Origin: Hypomesus transpacificus
Taxonomy: Eukaryota > Chordata > Actinopteri > Osmeriformes > Osmeridae
NCBI RefSeq assembly: GCF_021917145.1
Contig: NC_061064.1
Coordinates: forward strand, 5,720,091 to 5,784,090
DNA: 64,000 nucleotides
Direction of reading: 5' to 3'
Shown here piece by piece: positions 10,562 to 21,571 of the stretch. The number at the start of each line of letters is the position of its first letter. Position 1 is the stretch's first letter. The notes below the pieces were generated by a model. That model ran no database searches and was not told the DNA's origin. It worked only from the letters and a program-made list of their open reading frames with translations. Made by a program: the position numbers and the translations under genes.

Positions 10562-10726
10562 CTCCATCACCACCCTGAAGTACTCAATCTCCCCCAGTGT
10601 CTCCATCTTGCCCTTGTAGCGGGAGAGGATGGTGCGCAGGTGCTGGCAGGTGTCTGGCAGCAGGTCCAGGATGTAAGGAGGACTGTTCTTCACAGCCACT
10701 TTTGGGTTCTGGCACAGACGCACCAC
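10562..10726 (-). pseudogene. Fragment of a CBL-family exon
   Basis: The minus strand encodes about 55 residues that match the N-terminal four-helix bundle of the CBL/CBL-B ubiquitin ligases: [19 protein letters not shown], then [16 protein letters not shown] and [13 protein letters not shown]. The fragment begins exactly after an AG at the position where, from memory, CBL exon 2 begins (just after Met-Asp-Lys), so a genomic exon edge is preserved. After the last conserved residues the reading diverges ([11 protein letters not shown]), although the frame stays open to 10,253. No other CBL domain (EF hand, SH2, RING) is present. This looks like an exon piece carried in by DNA rearrangement. 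Use as an alternative exon of the TRIM unit is possible but unsupported. Confidence 0.75.
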
Positions 10727-11100
10727 CTTTGTGGAAAAACAAGGTTGAAATTAGGTCTTAACAACCTGGAACAGAACATTGGGGAGACTCCGCTGTTTAT
10801 ATTTTGTTGGCTCCTAAGGGATTGCACAATGGGTGGTTTCTGAGGGTGAAAAAAATCTTATGTTCATGTACCACCAAAGAAGAATGTTTTGATATTTAGC
10901 TCCTTGGTAGACATCCCTCTACAATTTCCTGTTGTTCCGTTTCAGCAAAAGAACACCTTGTTCAACTGTCAAATAAAAAATGTTACAATAATGTCTACAG
11001 TTAAACAAACAGTGCCAAAGAAACAACTGTCAAAAGTCTCAAGGGAACTCATCTACAAAACTAGAGTGACTTTATCTACTCCAGGAGACGGGAGTCTGGT

Positions 11101-11290
11101 TCATTTACATTTACATTTAGTCATTTAGCAGACGCTCTTATCCAGAGCGACTTACAGTAAGTACAGGGACATTCCCCCCGAGGCAAGTAGGGTGAAGTGC
11201 CTTGCCCAAGGATACAATGTCATGTGGCACGGTGGGGAATTGATCCGGCAACCTTCTGATTACTAGCCCGACTCCCACACCGCTCAGCCA
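11101..11290 (-). repeat. tRNA-headed SINE
   Basis: Read on the minus strand, it starts with a tRNA-Leu-like head (A box TGGCTGAGCGG; a B-box-like GGTTGCCGGATCAATTCC). The common fish tail with CCTTGGGCAAGGCACTTC and AAGCGTCTGCTAAATGAC-like ends follows. Related copies lie at 21,876, 37,073 and 45,531. Confidence 0.75.
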
Positions 11291-11867
11291 TCTGACTTCC
11301 ATTCGTACCATCGGTTCGTTTCTGGTTCAATATGCAAGTTTGTTTATTTATCTCTGATCATAGATCCAGACAGTGGGCTTTTCCGTGGTGAAAAGCCCTG
11401 GCATAGTGTGCATGGCAGAGAGTGCCCAGAGCAATAGAGACTATATAGTTTTATACACTTTGGACAACCTGCCCCTACCTAATCCTGAGTACACAGAAAT
11501 ACCTTGTGATCGCATATTTGTTCATAGTTTTAGGGTAGGGAGTGTTCTACAAGTTCGAGAGTCCAACTAAAGTTGTTCAATCATTGTCCCAGGTTGTTTA
11601 CAAGTCAGCTGTTACTTTCCTTCAGTTCTTAGTGGTGAGGTCATCCTGTGTCTTGTGATAGTTCAGTGCTAGTAAGTTACATACAGTTTTTGGCCACAAC
11701 ATTCTAAAGAGATGTAAATGAGATGTAACCTAACCCTGAATAACATAGTTGACCATTTGGGGAGATACCAAGGGGATTTATGACTCATTGACTTGAAAGA
11801 GAAATCCAGTATTAGCTGGGGGGAAGAGGCTCAAGTCTGGAGAAACTATTGTTTCACCCCAGATTGA

Positions 11868-11995
11868 ACTTACATTTACATTTATTCATTTAGCAGACAG
11901 TTTTATCCAAAGCGACTTCCAAGAGAGAGCTTTACAAAGTGCATAGGTCACCGATAATAACAACAACAAGATAGCCCCAAAGCATTGTGGGTAGC
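11868..11995 (-). repeat. Partial SINE-like repeat
   Basis: The string TTTAGCAGACAGTTTTATCCA with AGCGACTT is the tail of the same kind of repeat as at 11,101. The tRNA-like head is missing. The rest of 10,740-12,180 shows no gene. Confidence 0.5.
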
Positions 11996-12181
11996 CAAAA
12001 CAAGAAGCACGCATTGTGAACAACCAAAAAATAAGTGCTTGTATCAACTCTGATTACCTTGTCAGTATCAAAATAAGCATTTAACACAGTTGACTAAGCA
12101 GGGCTCAAATAACCTAGCCACATGAGGTGGGCTCCAGGGTCTTTGGCTGTGTAGTATTTAATGACTTCACATTTAAGTCAC

Positions 12182-12283
12182 CTGCTTTGCCTGCTGTCTG
12201 AGGCCGTCCTTCACAGCGTCTGGGGTTATGTCCTTCCACTCTGCCGCGATGCAGCGGAAAACATCCACCTCTCCGTTCGGCAC
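12182..12283 (-). pseudogene. polq: Displaced single polq exon
   Basis: This is a 102-nt exon equivalent to the polq exon at 35,787-35,888, with both splice sites kept (CAG before GTGCC; AAGCAG before GTGA). It is open in frame for 34 codons (VDVFRCIAAEWKDITPD ... RQQAKQ). It differs from the intact exon at a few residues, including VP for VL and GE for GG near its start. This is one of the two exons missing from the unit A polq copy at 3,757. It sits 8.4 kb to the right of that gap, between the two TRIM genes. Its flanks are only short pieces of polq intron, such as the GAGAGAGAG run. Confidence 0.85.
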
Positions 12284-12349
12284 CTGGCTCAGACACACGC
12301 GTGAGAGAGAGAGTACAGTTTATAATACCATTTGAGGAAAGGACAGGAT

Positions 12350-12880
12350 TAAGCTGTTACTTGTACCCGAGAAACACGTTACTGTATACACTCTAAAACG
12401 TTTGTGGAGTTGCTTCTCTCGACGTGGCCAAACCTCTCTGAAGCATCCTGTGTCTCACCAGGATCACATCCTGTGGGCAGCTGTTCCTCTCCATGCACCT
12501 CATCCTGACCTGATATATTCCAAGCAGGTTCTTGCATACTTTGTAAGAGTACAGAATATACAGATGTATGTCATTACATTTCTGTTTGCATGTGTTGTAC
12601 TTGTGTCTGACTTGGGGGCACTCCTTTGTGCTCCCCTATGATCATCTTTGAAAATATATATATTTTTGCTGTAAATAATAAGGATAAAAAAAAATGCAAA
12701 CATGTTTTCCGTTTTACTGTATTATGATGCCATTTAAGGATTTTATCAATGTCCCCCCAAAGAATGCAACCCGTAATGTTGTCTTAAATCTATATACTCC
12801 AGTTGGTGAAGACGGCGCACATTTGATCTGTAGACTTCTGAACATTTGGGTGATGTATTACACAAAGCACTGACGAAATG
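12350..12880 (-). pseudogene. Repeat remnant and detached 3' end of TRIM copy A2
   Basis: The part 12,350-12,560 is a shorter relative of the remnant at 8,280-8,640 (GTGTCTCACCAGGATCACATC...). The part 12,715-12,880 matches the 3' coding end of the TRIM at 8,807 (near 8,845-8,995), including ATGCAACCCGTAA and GGTGATGTATYACACAAAGCACTG. It is separated from the rest of the A2 coding frame by about 150 bp of unrelated sequence. The detached piece has frame breaks and is not coding as it stands. Confidence 0.6.
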
Positions 12881-13000
12881 TTTCAATCGTAGACTGTGGT
12901 TCCTATAGGCTCAAATGTGTTTTAAAATACTTTTTTGAGGTTGATTTGTCCTACAGTGACGTTGAAATCCCGTTTTCCATTAATGCTTCTTAAGAGCGTT

Positions 13001-13741
13001 CTAAGAGCGTTCTAGAGCGTTCTTGGAACTAACCAAGGATATAGACTGCAGTGTGTTGTTTCTTTCTCTGGCTGTAGCCAAGTGTCTCTCCAGCTCAGTC
13101 AGACGCCTTCTCATGTTAGCCGGACAACGCTGAATGTCAATTCTTCTCATTGCTTCCTTCTCTTTTTCCCACAACTTAGCCATGACCTCCTCAAATTGGG
13201 CCTTAATTTTGCTTTGGATGTCATCGCATCGCTGTCTTTGATCAGAGAGGACTTGTTGTTGCTCATGTATTGCTTTGCTTGCCTCATCAATGTCCCCCTC
13301 AGAGCTACCAAGTATAACTGAGGTTAGTTTTCCTCTCAGATCCTTCTGGGCCTCTTTGAGAGGTCTGAACGTGTGACCTCTGTGCTCTCTTCCATCTCTG
13401 CAGATCAGACAGATCAGCTGGTTGTCTGTCTCACAGAACAGCTTCAGACTCTCTCCATGTTCTGGACACACATCTTCTCTCTCCACTCCTCTTCTCCCCT
13501 TCTTGTTCTCCTCCAGTCTCAGCTTGTCAGCTATGTTCTTTATCAGCCTGTGGATCTGTCCCTTTCTGTCCCTGACAGGCTGTCTGCACTCTGGGCAGTG
13601 CTGGTGACCAGCATCCAGACATTGCTGGATACATCTCATACAGAAGGTGTGTTGGCAGCTGAGAGACACTGGGTCAGTGAAGACCTCAGTGCAGATGGAG
13701 CAGAGGAGGTGGTCTGTCAAGGTTGAGGAAGCTGCTGCCAT
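13001..13741 (-). CDS. TRIM family RING E3 ligase, truncated copy A2
   Basis: This copy starts at 13,741 with the same MAAASSTL N terminus and keeps an intact RING (CSIC ... CQHTFC ... CPEC), B-box (CPEHGESLKLFC ... CRDGREHRGH) and most of the coiled coil. After NNTLQS the frame runs into unrelated sequence and stops after 13 more codons (246 residues, against about 310 for copy A1). The original 3' coding end lies beyond an insertion at about 12,720-12,870. An open frame with complete zinc ligands could still make a short RING/B-box/coiled-coil protein. Its first exon lies at about 14,569-14,670. Confidence 0.7.
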   Translation of the reverse strand: MAAASSTLTDHLLCSICTEVFTDPVSLSCQHTFCMRCIQQCLDAGHQHCPECRQPVRDRKGQIHRLIKNIADKLRLEENKKGRRGVEREDVCPEHGESLKLFCETDNQLICLICRDGREHRGHTFRPLKEAQKDLRGKLTSVILGSSEGDIDEASKAIHEQQQVLSDQRQRCDDIQSKIKAQFEEVMAKLWEKEKEAMRRIDIQRCPANMRRRLTELERHLATARERNNTLQSISLVSSKNALERS

Positions 13742-14222
13742 ACTGGAGCTGAATGGATGGTCAAGGGGAATTAGAACTGAAAATGTTTTAACCACACACT
13801 GAATTACACACTTTGTTGACTGCATTACAACTGTTCAGTCAAGACACTCATGTGATTGATTTCACAATTTATTCATACACATGACAAATGGTTTTGCATT
13901 GGCGGAATGGATGTACATGGGGAAGCGCTCCCTGCCCAGCAACAAGTTAAATTCCCCACGGGGAGCACAGACAGACAACATGGGGGAGAAGGGAATGGTG
14001 GCAGGTGGCAGCAGCGCAGAACACAAAGGTAATCGAGGATGCGTGTGGGTGATATGATGCACGCTGCCCGAGTGCCATGCCTGAACCTGCTTCGCTCATT
14101 TATGATTTTAAGGCCATCCATTATCAAAATGTTGTACACACACACAATACAGTTTGTACTGATAAAGGTTTGAAACAATGGGAGGCACAACATGTCAGAG
14201 AGGAAACAAATGACTGATTGTG

Positions 14223-14430
14223 TCACAGTTCCCAGTAATTGAACCCAGACGCAGACCTGGACTGGTAGGTGGTGAAAAAGGTGATGTTTATTGATGATGC
14301 AAAACAGAAGGGTATTGCCAGACGTGAAGACACGTGAGTACAGGTGATTAGAGGCGGATGGTGGTGCCGAACGTGCAGGTTGGTGATTCCAGGTGGCCAG
14401 GTGGGAGTGAAGGGATTCCGGAGTCTGAGA
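14223..14430 (-). other. Possible extra 3' exon of gene U, or repeat
   Basis: An acceptor (TTTTTTCAG) at 14,431 is followed by 208 nt. If joined to the donor at 15,444, these nucleotides stay open for 69 codons to a stop at 14,223. In unit B the matching segment (from 29,679) meets a stop early, at 29,553. It ends with GGGAACTGTGACA and contains an AATAAA, which also fits the end of an LTR-type repeat on the minus strand. It lies inside intron 1 of TRIM copy A2. Confidence 0.3.
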
Positions 14431-14568
14431 CTGAAAAAACAAGAAAAAGTTGATATACTTATATAGGTTGGCACGCTGGTACAACGTACAAGTACGTGTA
14501 ACCAGCACTTTAAATAAAAAATGTGTATGTAGTGAAAAAATACATTCAAAAGTAATTTCGGCTCTCAC

Positions 14569-14690
14569 CTCTAATTTACCAGTCCTGAGAAGATATCTGA
14601 AGTCTTCCGTGTCTGATGTGTAATTGAGCCGTGTTCAGTCTTCTTATGTTGAGGGGTGTGCTATCTATATATAAGTGTAGAAGTGTGTAT
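14569..14690 (-). promoter_or_regulatory. Non-coding exon 1 and promoter of TRIM copy A2
   Basis: A donor (AGAGGTGAGAG, minus strand) lies at 14,569 and a TATA-like CTTATATATAG at about 14,668-14,680. The block is homologous to that at 10,267. It lies immediately downstream of a long (GA)n/(TC)n tract. Confidence 0.5.
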
Positions 14691-14703
14691 GTTTATCCCT
14701 ATT

Positions 14704-14906
14704 ATTCCTTTTCTCTCTCACTCTCACTCTCTCTCTCTCTTTCTCTCTGTCTGTCTTTCTCTATATCTTTCTCTCTCTCTTTCTCTCGATGTCTCTCTTT
14801 CTCTGAGAGAGACAGAGAGAGAAAGAAAAAGAGAGACTGACAGAGAGAAAGAGAGAAAAAGAGAGAGAAAGAGACAGAGAGAGAAAGAGAGACTGAGAGA
14901 AAAGGA

Positions 14907-14958
<52 letters not shown>

Positions 14959-15024
14959 AGAGAGAGAGAGAGAGAGAGAAAGTCAGAGAGAGAGAAAGTC
15001 AGAGAGAGAGAGAAAGATATATAA

Positions 15025-15102
<78 letters not shown>

Positions 15103-15215
15103 AGACAGAAAGAGAGACAGAGAGAAAAAGAGAAAGAGAAACAAAGAGAGACAAAGAGAAAGAGAGAGAGAGGAATAGAGAAAGAGAGAAAGCGGGAAAG
15201 AGAGAATGTGTGTGT
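14704..15215. repeat. Long polypyrimidine/polypurine microsatellite, partly palindromic
   Basis: A (TC)n-rich run to about 14,803 turns into a (GA)n-rich run to about 15,215, with an AT-dinucleotide island at 15,018-15,040. The TC-to-GA switch makes an inverted repeat. Unit B has a length variant at 29,955-30,420. Confidence 0.9.
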
Positions 15216-15439
15216 ATGTGTGTGTATGCATGAGTATGTTTGTGATGTTTGTTAAACATCTAAACAACTGCAACACATGAGTTTGCGGGACAGCCACTGG
15301 AAAAACCTGCCAATCATAAGAATACAAATTAAAGTAAATCTGCCATACCAGTATGCATTCTCTCATCCTTACACTGAGGGTCTTGCTGTCTTCACCCACA
15401 TTGTACGACCCCTTCATTTAGCCTTTCTGCTATCTGCCC

Positions 15440-17309
15440 TCACCTCTTTCCCACATTCTTCTTTTTCTTTTTCTTCTCCTTCCCGTTGTTCATGGAATCT
15501 TCCTCCACAGTCAGTGGTTGGATGTGTGACTGAGCTTTGGCCTTCTTTTTCCCCGTCGTCTGCTTCGTCATATCCTGAAAACAGAACACACGCTTACATG
15601 GATGACAATGAACCAATGAACCAATCGTGAACCAAGCCTCATTAGTCCACAATTTATACAGTCAGTTATTGTGCATATTGTGATTCATGCTTAAACAGTG
15701 TATATCAGCATATATGTGCCTGTGATGATAATGACTCACCTGCTGGTGCTCATCCAGTTCTCCTTGGCGCAGCTTCTTTGAATCAGCGCTCAAGTTTGTG
15801 ATTGGTGGCAGACGAGAGTGGGGCAAACACCCCCCAGCAGGCGGAGTCTCAGGCCTGCTAGGAGTCACAACAATGACACTGTTGAGAGGAGCCTGGGGGA
15901 CCTGCTGGTTCAAGAGGAGGATCTCGGGAGTAGGAGGAGTCAGAGGGGGTGAGTCCGTGGCATCCTCAATGGAGAAGGGGACCACAGGAGTGGGCTCTGT
16001 CTCAGATAGATCCTGGGGAGACAAGAGAAGACATAACCTTTTGGCATGTGGGACCTGGGATCTTTCCATGGCTCTTTAGGATGATAATCAACAAACTTAA
16101 TCAGGATAGTGTCATTCTATACCTTGAATCAACCAATAGCTGAATCAATGAATATGTACTGTTTCTGTATTGATTACTTACAAAGCGTTGGTCGATCTTC
16201 TCAGTGAGGGCCCTGCACGCCCTGCACGCCATGTGCAGCTTCTGGATCTCTCTCTGCCATATCTCATGCAGCTCCACATCACTGTGATCCGCGTGGTTCG
16301 AGTCCATGACTTCGTAAAGTCCTTCAAACTCCGTCAAGATCCGTTCCAACATGTCTTTCTGGACCTTTTGGAGCCTTCTCCCCCTAAACTCGGTCGCACA
16401 CCGTCTCAGGGCTGCACCCACCTGGCCTTGCCTCTGGCTCTTCACAACAGGCACCTCTTCCGGGTATTCGTCGGTGTTCATGACATCCTGGGTGACTTCA
16501 ATGTCAAGTTGCAGAAGTTCCAGGGATGCCTTGATGGCCTGCCTGTTGAATCTCTCCCACAGGTGTCTGGTCTCCTGGTCTGGTCTCACAGAGCCAGGGG
16601 AAATGACCTGGACTGCACAATCCATAACAGGATTCTGGGGAGACCAAGAGTAAAGGACAATGTGCAGGAACAGGGCAGAGGGGAAAATGTGAAATTGTGT
16701 TCCCACCACATTCGAATCCCTATATTAGAGACACAGTCACTCAGAGGTATTTGACCATGTTTGCTGTTTAACCATTTAAGTTTAAGTTCATACAAACTCT
16801 TATCATCTGTTTCATCCATTTCACTTATCACTATGCAAAGACTTACCAGAAAATCTTCCTCATCAAATGAATGGAGAGAAAGATGGTCCCCATTTTTCCA
16901 ATCCTTTTCATTGGGCTGGATGGTGGTCCCATCAAATTCAACTCCCTACATTAGAGACACAGTCACTCAGAGGTATTTGACCATGTATGATGATTAACCA
17001 TTTAAGTTTAAGTTAAAATAAGGATCTTACCAAATCGGTGTCATCCCTTTCACCTATCGCTATGCATAAACTACTGACCAGAAAATCTGCCTCATCAAGT
17101 GAACAGAGAGAAAGATCATCCCCACATTTCCAATCCTCTTCCTTTTCTTGGATTGTGGTCCCATCATGGTCAACTTCCTACATTATAGATACAGTCACTC
17201 AGAGAGGTATTTGACCATGTTTGCTGATTAAACATTTACATTTAAGTTGATATAAGGCTCTTACCATTTCGGCCTCATCCATTTCTCTAACCAGTATCCT
17301 TACACCCAT
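15440..17309 (-). CDS. Gene U, copy 1: unrecognised protein with repeated acidic exons
   Basis: I do not recognise this family. The exon model is phase-consistent: 17,265-17,309 (start MGVRILVR), 17,031-17,177, 16,847-16,945, 16,182-16,634, 15,740-16,012, and 15,440-15,574 ending in a Lys-rich tail (KEKKKKKKNVGKR). This gives about 383 residues. All internal exons are multiples of three. Exons 2 and 3 are related to each other: both start with an acidic residue, then DGTTIQ, a Trp, LSL and end DFL. A decayed third relative lies just before exon 4. Exon 4 (151 codons) is helical, with basic and acidic clusters and Cys pairs near its end (ACRACR). Exon 5 is Pro/Thr/Ser-rich. A donor at 15,444 could instead lead to the exon at 14,223-14,430. 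The gene is probably transcribed from the leader near 17,417. Intact phases in two copies argue that it is a real gene; its function is unknown. Confidence 0.65.
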
Positions 17310-19196
17310 GTTATTGACGGTAACTGCATTACATAAGAGTGTATTAAATTGAGCATTAAATTCCGTTACATGTAAGATTACACACAGTATTAATGTGTTA
17401 AGAAGAATTACTCACCGAAATTGGCTGATTAGAGAAAATCTTGAGAAAATCTTTAGACAAAGCTAGACAGTAGGCCTAAATACCGTTCACTTTTTCAGAA
17501 GAAATGTGATGTTAGTTCTGAAATGTTAGATTAAAGTATGAATGTACACCATTATTACGTTGTTGTAGCCTACGTCATAATGTGTAGCATTTGGACAGAA
17601 GCTACATATATTTATACAACAGCCTATAGGCCTATCATTTTAAATAAATATACGTCAATATTCCTCATTTGGTAATTCCGATTGTGTTTTCTGTAAAACG
17701 GGAATTGCATGAACAATGACAGTATTACTTTCAGTTTTTTCCGTTTTTAAATAATCAGAATAGAAAACTGTTTCCATTATGAATATAGCCAGCAATAAAA
17801 TTCAATTAGGCACTAAAAGACTCGTAGAGGTTCTCTACATATTATTATCTCTGCCTTACTGATAAATTATTAATTGGTTGTATATTCAAAACAAAGTTGG
17901 AAATATATTCACAGATTTGAACAATATTCCCAAAGCAATAATTAGTTACAAAAACGTTAAAACACGAAAGCCACCGTTTTCCAACCGTTCCAAACATTCA
18001 CCAGGCAATTGATAAAACAAAGTAATAAATACAACGTGACGACTAATATTACACAAAGTAAATAAGAATTACTCACCAAAAACACAAAATTGGCTGATTA
18101 GCCTGACTGAGAAAATCTCCTGAGAAAGCTGTACTGTTCACCTGCTTGTTCAGAAGAAATATGAGCAAGCTCTGTAATGTTACAATAAAGTATGCAGATA
18201 ACACATTGTTACGTTTTTTTGTACGTCATTATGAGTAGCATTCGGATGCACTTTTCATAAAGATGGTACGTATTGATATAAATATACATAGGCATACGTC
18301 AATATTTCTCATCATTTAAATCACTCCAATAAATTATCTGCAAACAATTCTTGTTATTTCGCTCATTTGCGCCACACGTTGTCATGTAGTAAATCTTTAA
18401 TTTTAAAATCCATACAAAGCAGTACTTGGCTACTACAAACGTTCCTGTCTATAATTGTAGTAGTGTACGTCCGTTCGGGAACTCCTCTGGCATTCGAGTC
18501 GAAGTAAGAAACAGAAATTATTTTTCATAAGCAAGCTCTTGTTTCCCTCTAAAACAAAACAACAACATTTCAACTTCGTGCATGCCAGCATTGGCCTGAC
18601 CAGCTAACCACTGGCTCAGCTAGCTGCCCCAGTCCAAGCACCTTGTTCGTGTTTTAAATGTAGCTGTATGTACAGACCTGTTGGCTCTGTAGGCAAACTG
18701 CAGGGGGGTCCAGGAGAGGGTCCGTGATGGATTTGAGGTGTTCCAGCACCAGATGCTTCAATAGTTATTCAATCATTAATAAAGAGGTCTCACTGTTGAT
18801 GCTCAGCTCATATATACTTGTTTTATTTACAAATCATCCTAACATACAGTACAGTATGGAGGTTACATTCAGAGATTCATGGATTACATTTATTGTTTCA
18901 TACACAATATTATTAATATGTAATCATGGGATCAAATACGATACCCCGACAAATAACTTTTACACAGGATCACAATTTAGAGGATAAGAAATATACATAT
19001 ACATTACTACATTCAGTTCATTGGTAAACAACAGAGATAAAAACGTATCTTGACACTGTAAAATATGTTAAACATTTCAGTCCATTCAGTATATTGTTGA
19101 AAATAAATATCACACAGAAATATATGTAGAAAAACACAGAAAGCAACACTTATCAAGTCCTACTTCAGTATGTCTAAGGCCACTTTCAACCCCCCT
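17310..19196. other. Gene U leader, intergenic spacer and polq-like 3' UTR (unit B)
   Basis: Collinear with 564-2,428. Non-coding exon donors of gene U lie at about 17,417 and 18,075, in the two related leader segments. The polq-like 3' UTR occupies about 18,810-19,196, with an AATAAA on the minus strand. No other gene is seen. Confidence 0.55.
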
Positions 19197-21571
19197 TCAT
19201 ATGTCCATGTCCTGGAGGTCACCCCAGCTGGGTCCCACCTTGACTTTGGCTCTGAGCTTCACATAAAGCTTGACTGCTGACTCCATCTCTCTCTTCACTA
19301 TCTGAGCCACCTAAGGGAAATGGAGGAAAAACAGTTTAGAAATTCTGTCCTTACACAGTATTGTCCTGTACTGCACTGTAGGCAGCCTTGAAGGGGTTAA
19401 GGCCTGGGCCTATCTATCACACTTAGACACTGGGGTGTCTATCAAGGTTAGGGTGCTAAAGGTCAGGGGTTAAAGCTCCGGGTTCAGTCATACCCGAATG
19501 AGGTCTTCTTCTGTGGTCTCGTAGATCAGCTCGTCATGCAGCTGCAGGATGAAGTAAGCCCCTCTGACCCGAGGCCATGTCCTGCTACGGCCCCTGTCTG
19601 CACAGCCATCGATGCACCAGTACCACACTTAGTGTTTGTGTGTCCATGCAGACATTTCAAATGGTCGCATGATGTGTGTATCTTTTGTAAATGTTGTTGT
19701 GAGCTACTTGCTTTTGTGTGTGTGTGTTACCTGAGTGTGGGTGTTGATGTGACAGGGGGACAGTAGGGAAGGTTTCCTGTAGTCTCTGCTGGATGTTGAC
19801 AGTGGCCAGTTTAACGATGTCAGCAGCTGAACCCTGAACAGTGGTGTTCACCGCCTGGCGCTCTGCCTGAGAGGCAGAACCACACACACTCTGTTACAGT
19901 CAAACATCAGAGATAAGATGTGTTATAACACTTCAGATGGGCCAAACGCCCCCTCACACACACACACACACACACACACATACATGTGCCCTAGCGTAGG
20001 TGTTGGCGTTTGTGATCCCAGGCAGGTATCTCCTGCGTCCCAACAGTGTCTGAACGTAGCCCTTTTTTACACAGCTCTTCACCGTGTCTTTCAGGAAGGA
20101 CTGGATCCCTGGACACACACACACACACACACACACACAGAGAAACACATATACACAGAAACGTACTCTTAACCAATCATGAACACAACACAAGTTGAAT
20201 ACAATGTATCTTTGTTTTGCAAGGCTAAAAGAAAACAGAACATCACACAAACACTAATGTCTCTACCTGTGTATCTGGCTTTGAAGCTCTCTATGTAACA
20301 GGCAGCATCGTTCTCATCCACGCCCATCTGCTCCCCCAGAGACTTGGCTCCCATCCCGTAGATGATGCCATAGCAAATCTGAGCATGTCATGGACACATG
20401 TTTAACACACATTCATGACTTGTCATGATGTGACTTGTCACATTTGGGGATTTTGCTGATTTGTAAGTGGCACACCTTCATGAAGTGAGCATTTGTTTAT
20501 TGGCCAGTCAGCCTCACCCAGCCTTTTTGATTTAGTTATTAACCAACTAGCCTTGCTAGCCCCCCCCCCCCAGCCCACCTGCTTGGCCTGCTGTCTGAGG
20601 CCGTCCTTCACAGCGTCTGGGGTTATGTTTTTCCACTCTGCCGCGATGCAGCGGAAAACATCCACCCCTCCGTTCAGCACCTGGCTCACACACACGTGTC
20701 AGAGAGAGACAGAGAGAGACAGAGAGAGAGACATAGAGAGGAAACAAAGAAGGAGACAGAGAGAGACAGAGAAAGAGAGACAGAGAGAGTGCATCAGGTG
20801 AGGACCATTTTGCTGTCCACAAGGTGTCCTGTCAGCATTCCTGTCTGACTGTTTGTGCGTGCGTCTCCTGACCTGTAGGAGGCGCCGGTCCTTAGAGAGG
20901 TGAGCTAGCACCCTCAGCTCCAACTGGGAATAATCAGCAGCTAGGATCATCCCTCCTACAGAGAGAGAGAGAGATAGAGGGAGGTAAAGAGAGAGAGAGA
21001 CCCACCTTCAATTAATCCAATCAAATTTCATTTCGACTGCACGCGCACGCAAATCCAAAGGAGGGTGTGGCCTAACCTGAGAAGGGTACAAAGGCGTGTC
21101 TCATGCTGACGGAGAAGGCTTCATCCTTCTCTGGACTGCCTGCAGGAGGGGCTGGCAGCCTGGAGCGCCCTCTCCTGCTGGGAGGACAAACCCACCGTGT
21201 CATCGTTATGAATGTCACCCTAGGAGCATACAGCTGGAAGGAGACAATCTTTTCTGTGCCTTTCTATTAGATCTCCACTGACTCAGCTCCTCTCTCCAGC
21301 ATGCCCTTTCCTGTTGTCTCTCCTCCCAGCACTCTGTGTCCCTATGGTCACCCTCTCTGTCTCTCCCTGTGGTCCCCACGTACCCTGGTCGGGTGGCAGC
21401 CTGGCGGCCATCTTGTGAGGGGGGGCTCTCGCCCACAACGGTGGCCATCTGGATCTCAAAGTCTTTCGGAACGTTCTGGATGTTGGGCTCAGTGAAGCTC
21501 ACTCGGCCTGGCACGGGGAAACAAGAAACATTGCATTCCATGTCATGACAAATACATGTTATAGAATACAC

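Noticed and set aside
11101-11290. tRNA-Leu-like gene
   Set aside because: The tRNA-like part is the head of a SINE with degenerate boxes and the standard repeat tail.
14631-15417. Long open frames rich in Arg-Glu or Ser-Leu across the GA/TC tracts (also 29,880-30,633)
   Set aside because: These are translations of dinucleotide repeats in all frames; no splice or start context supports a gene.
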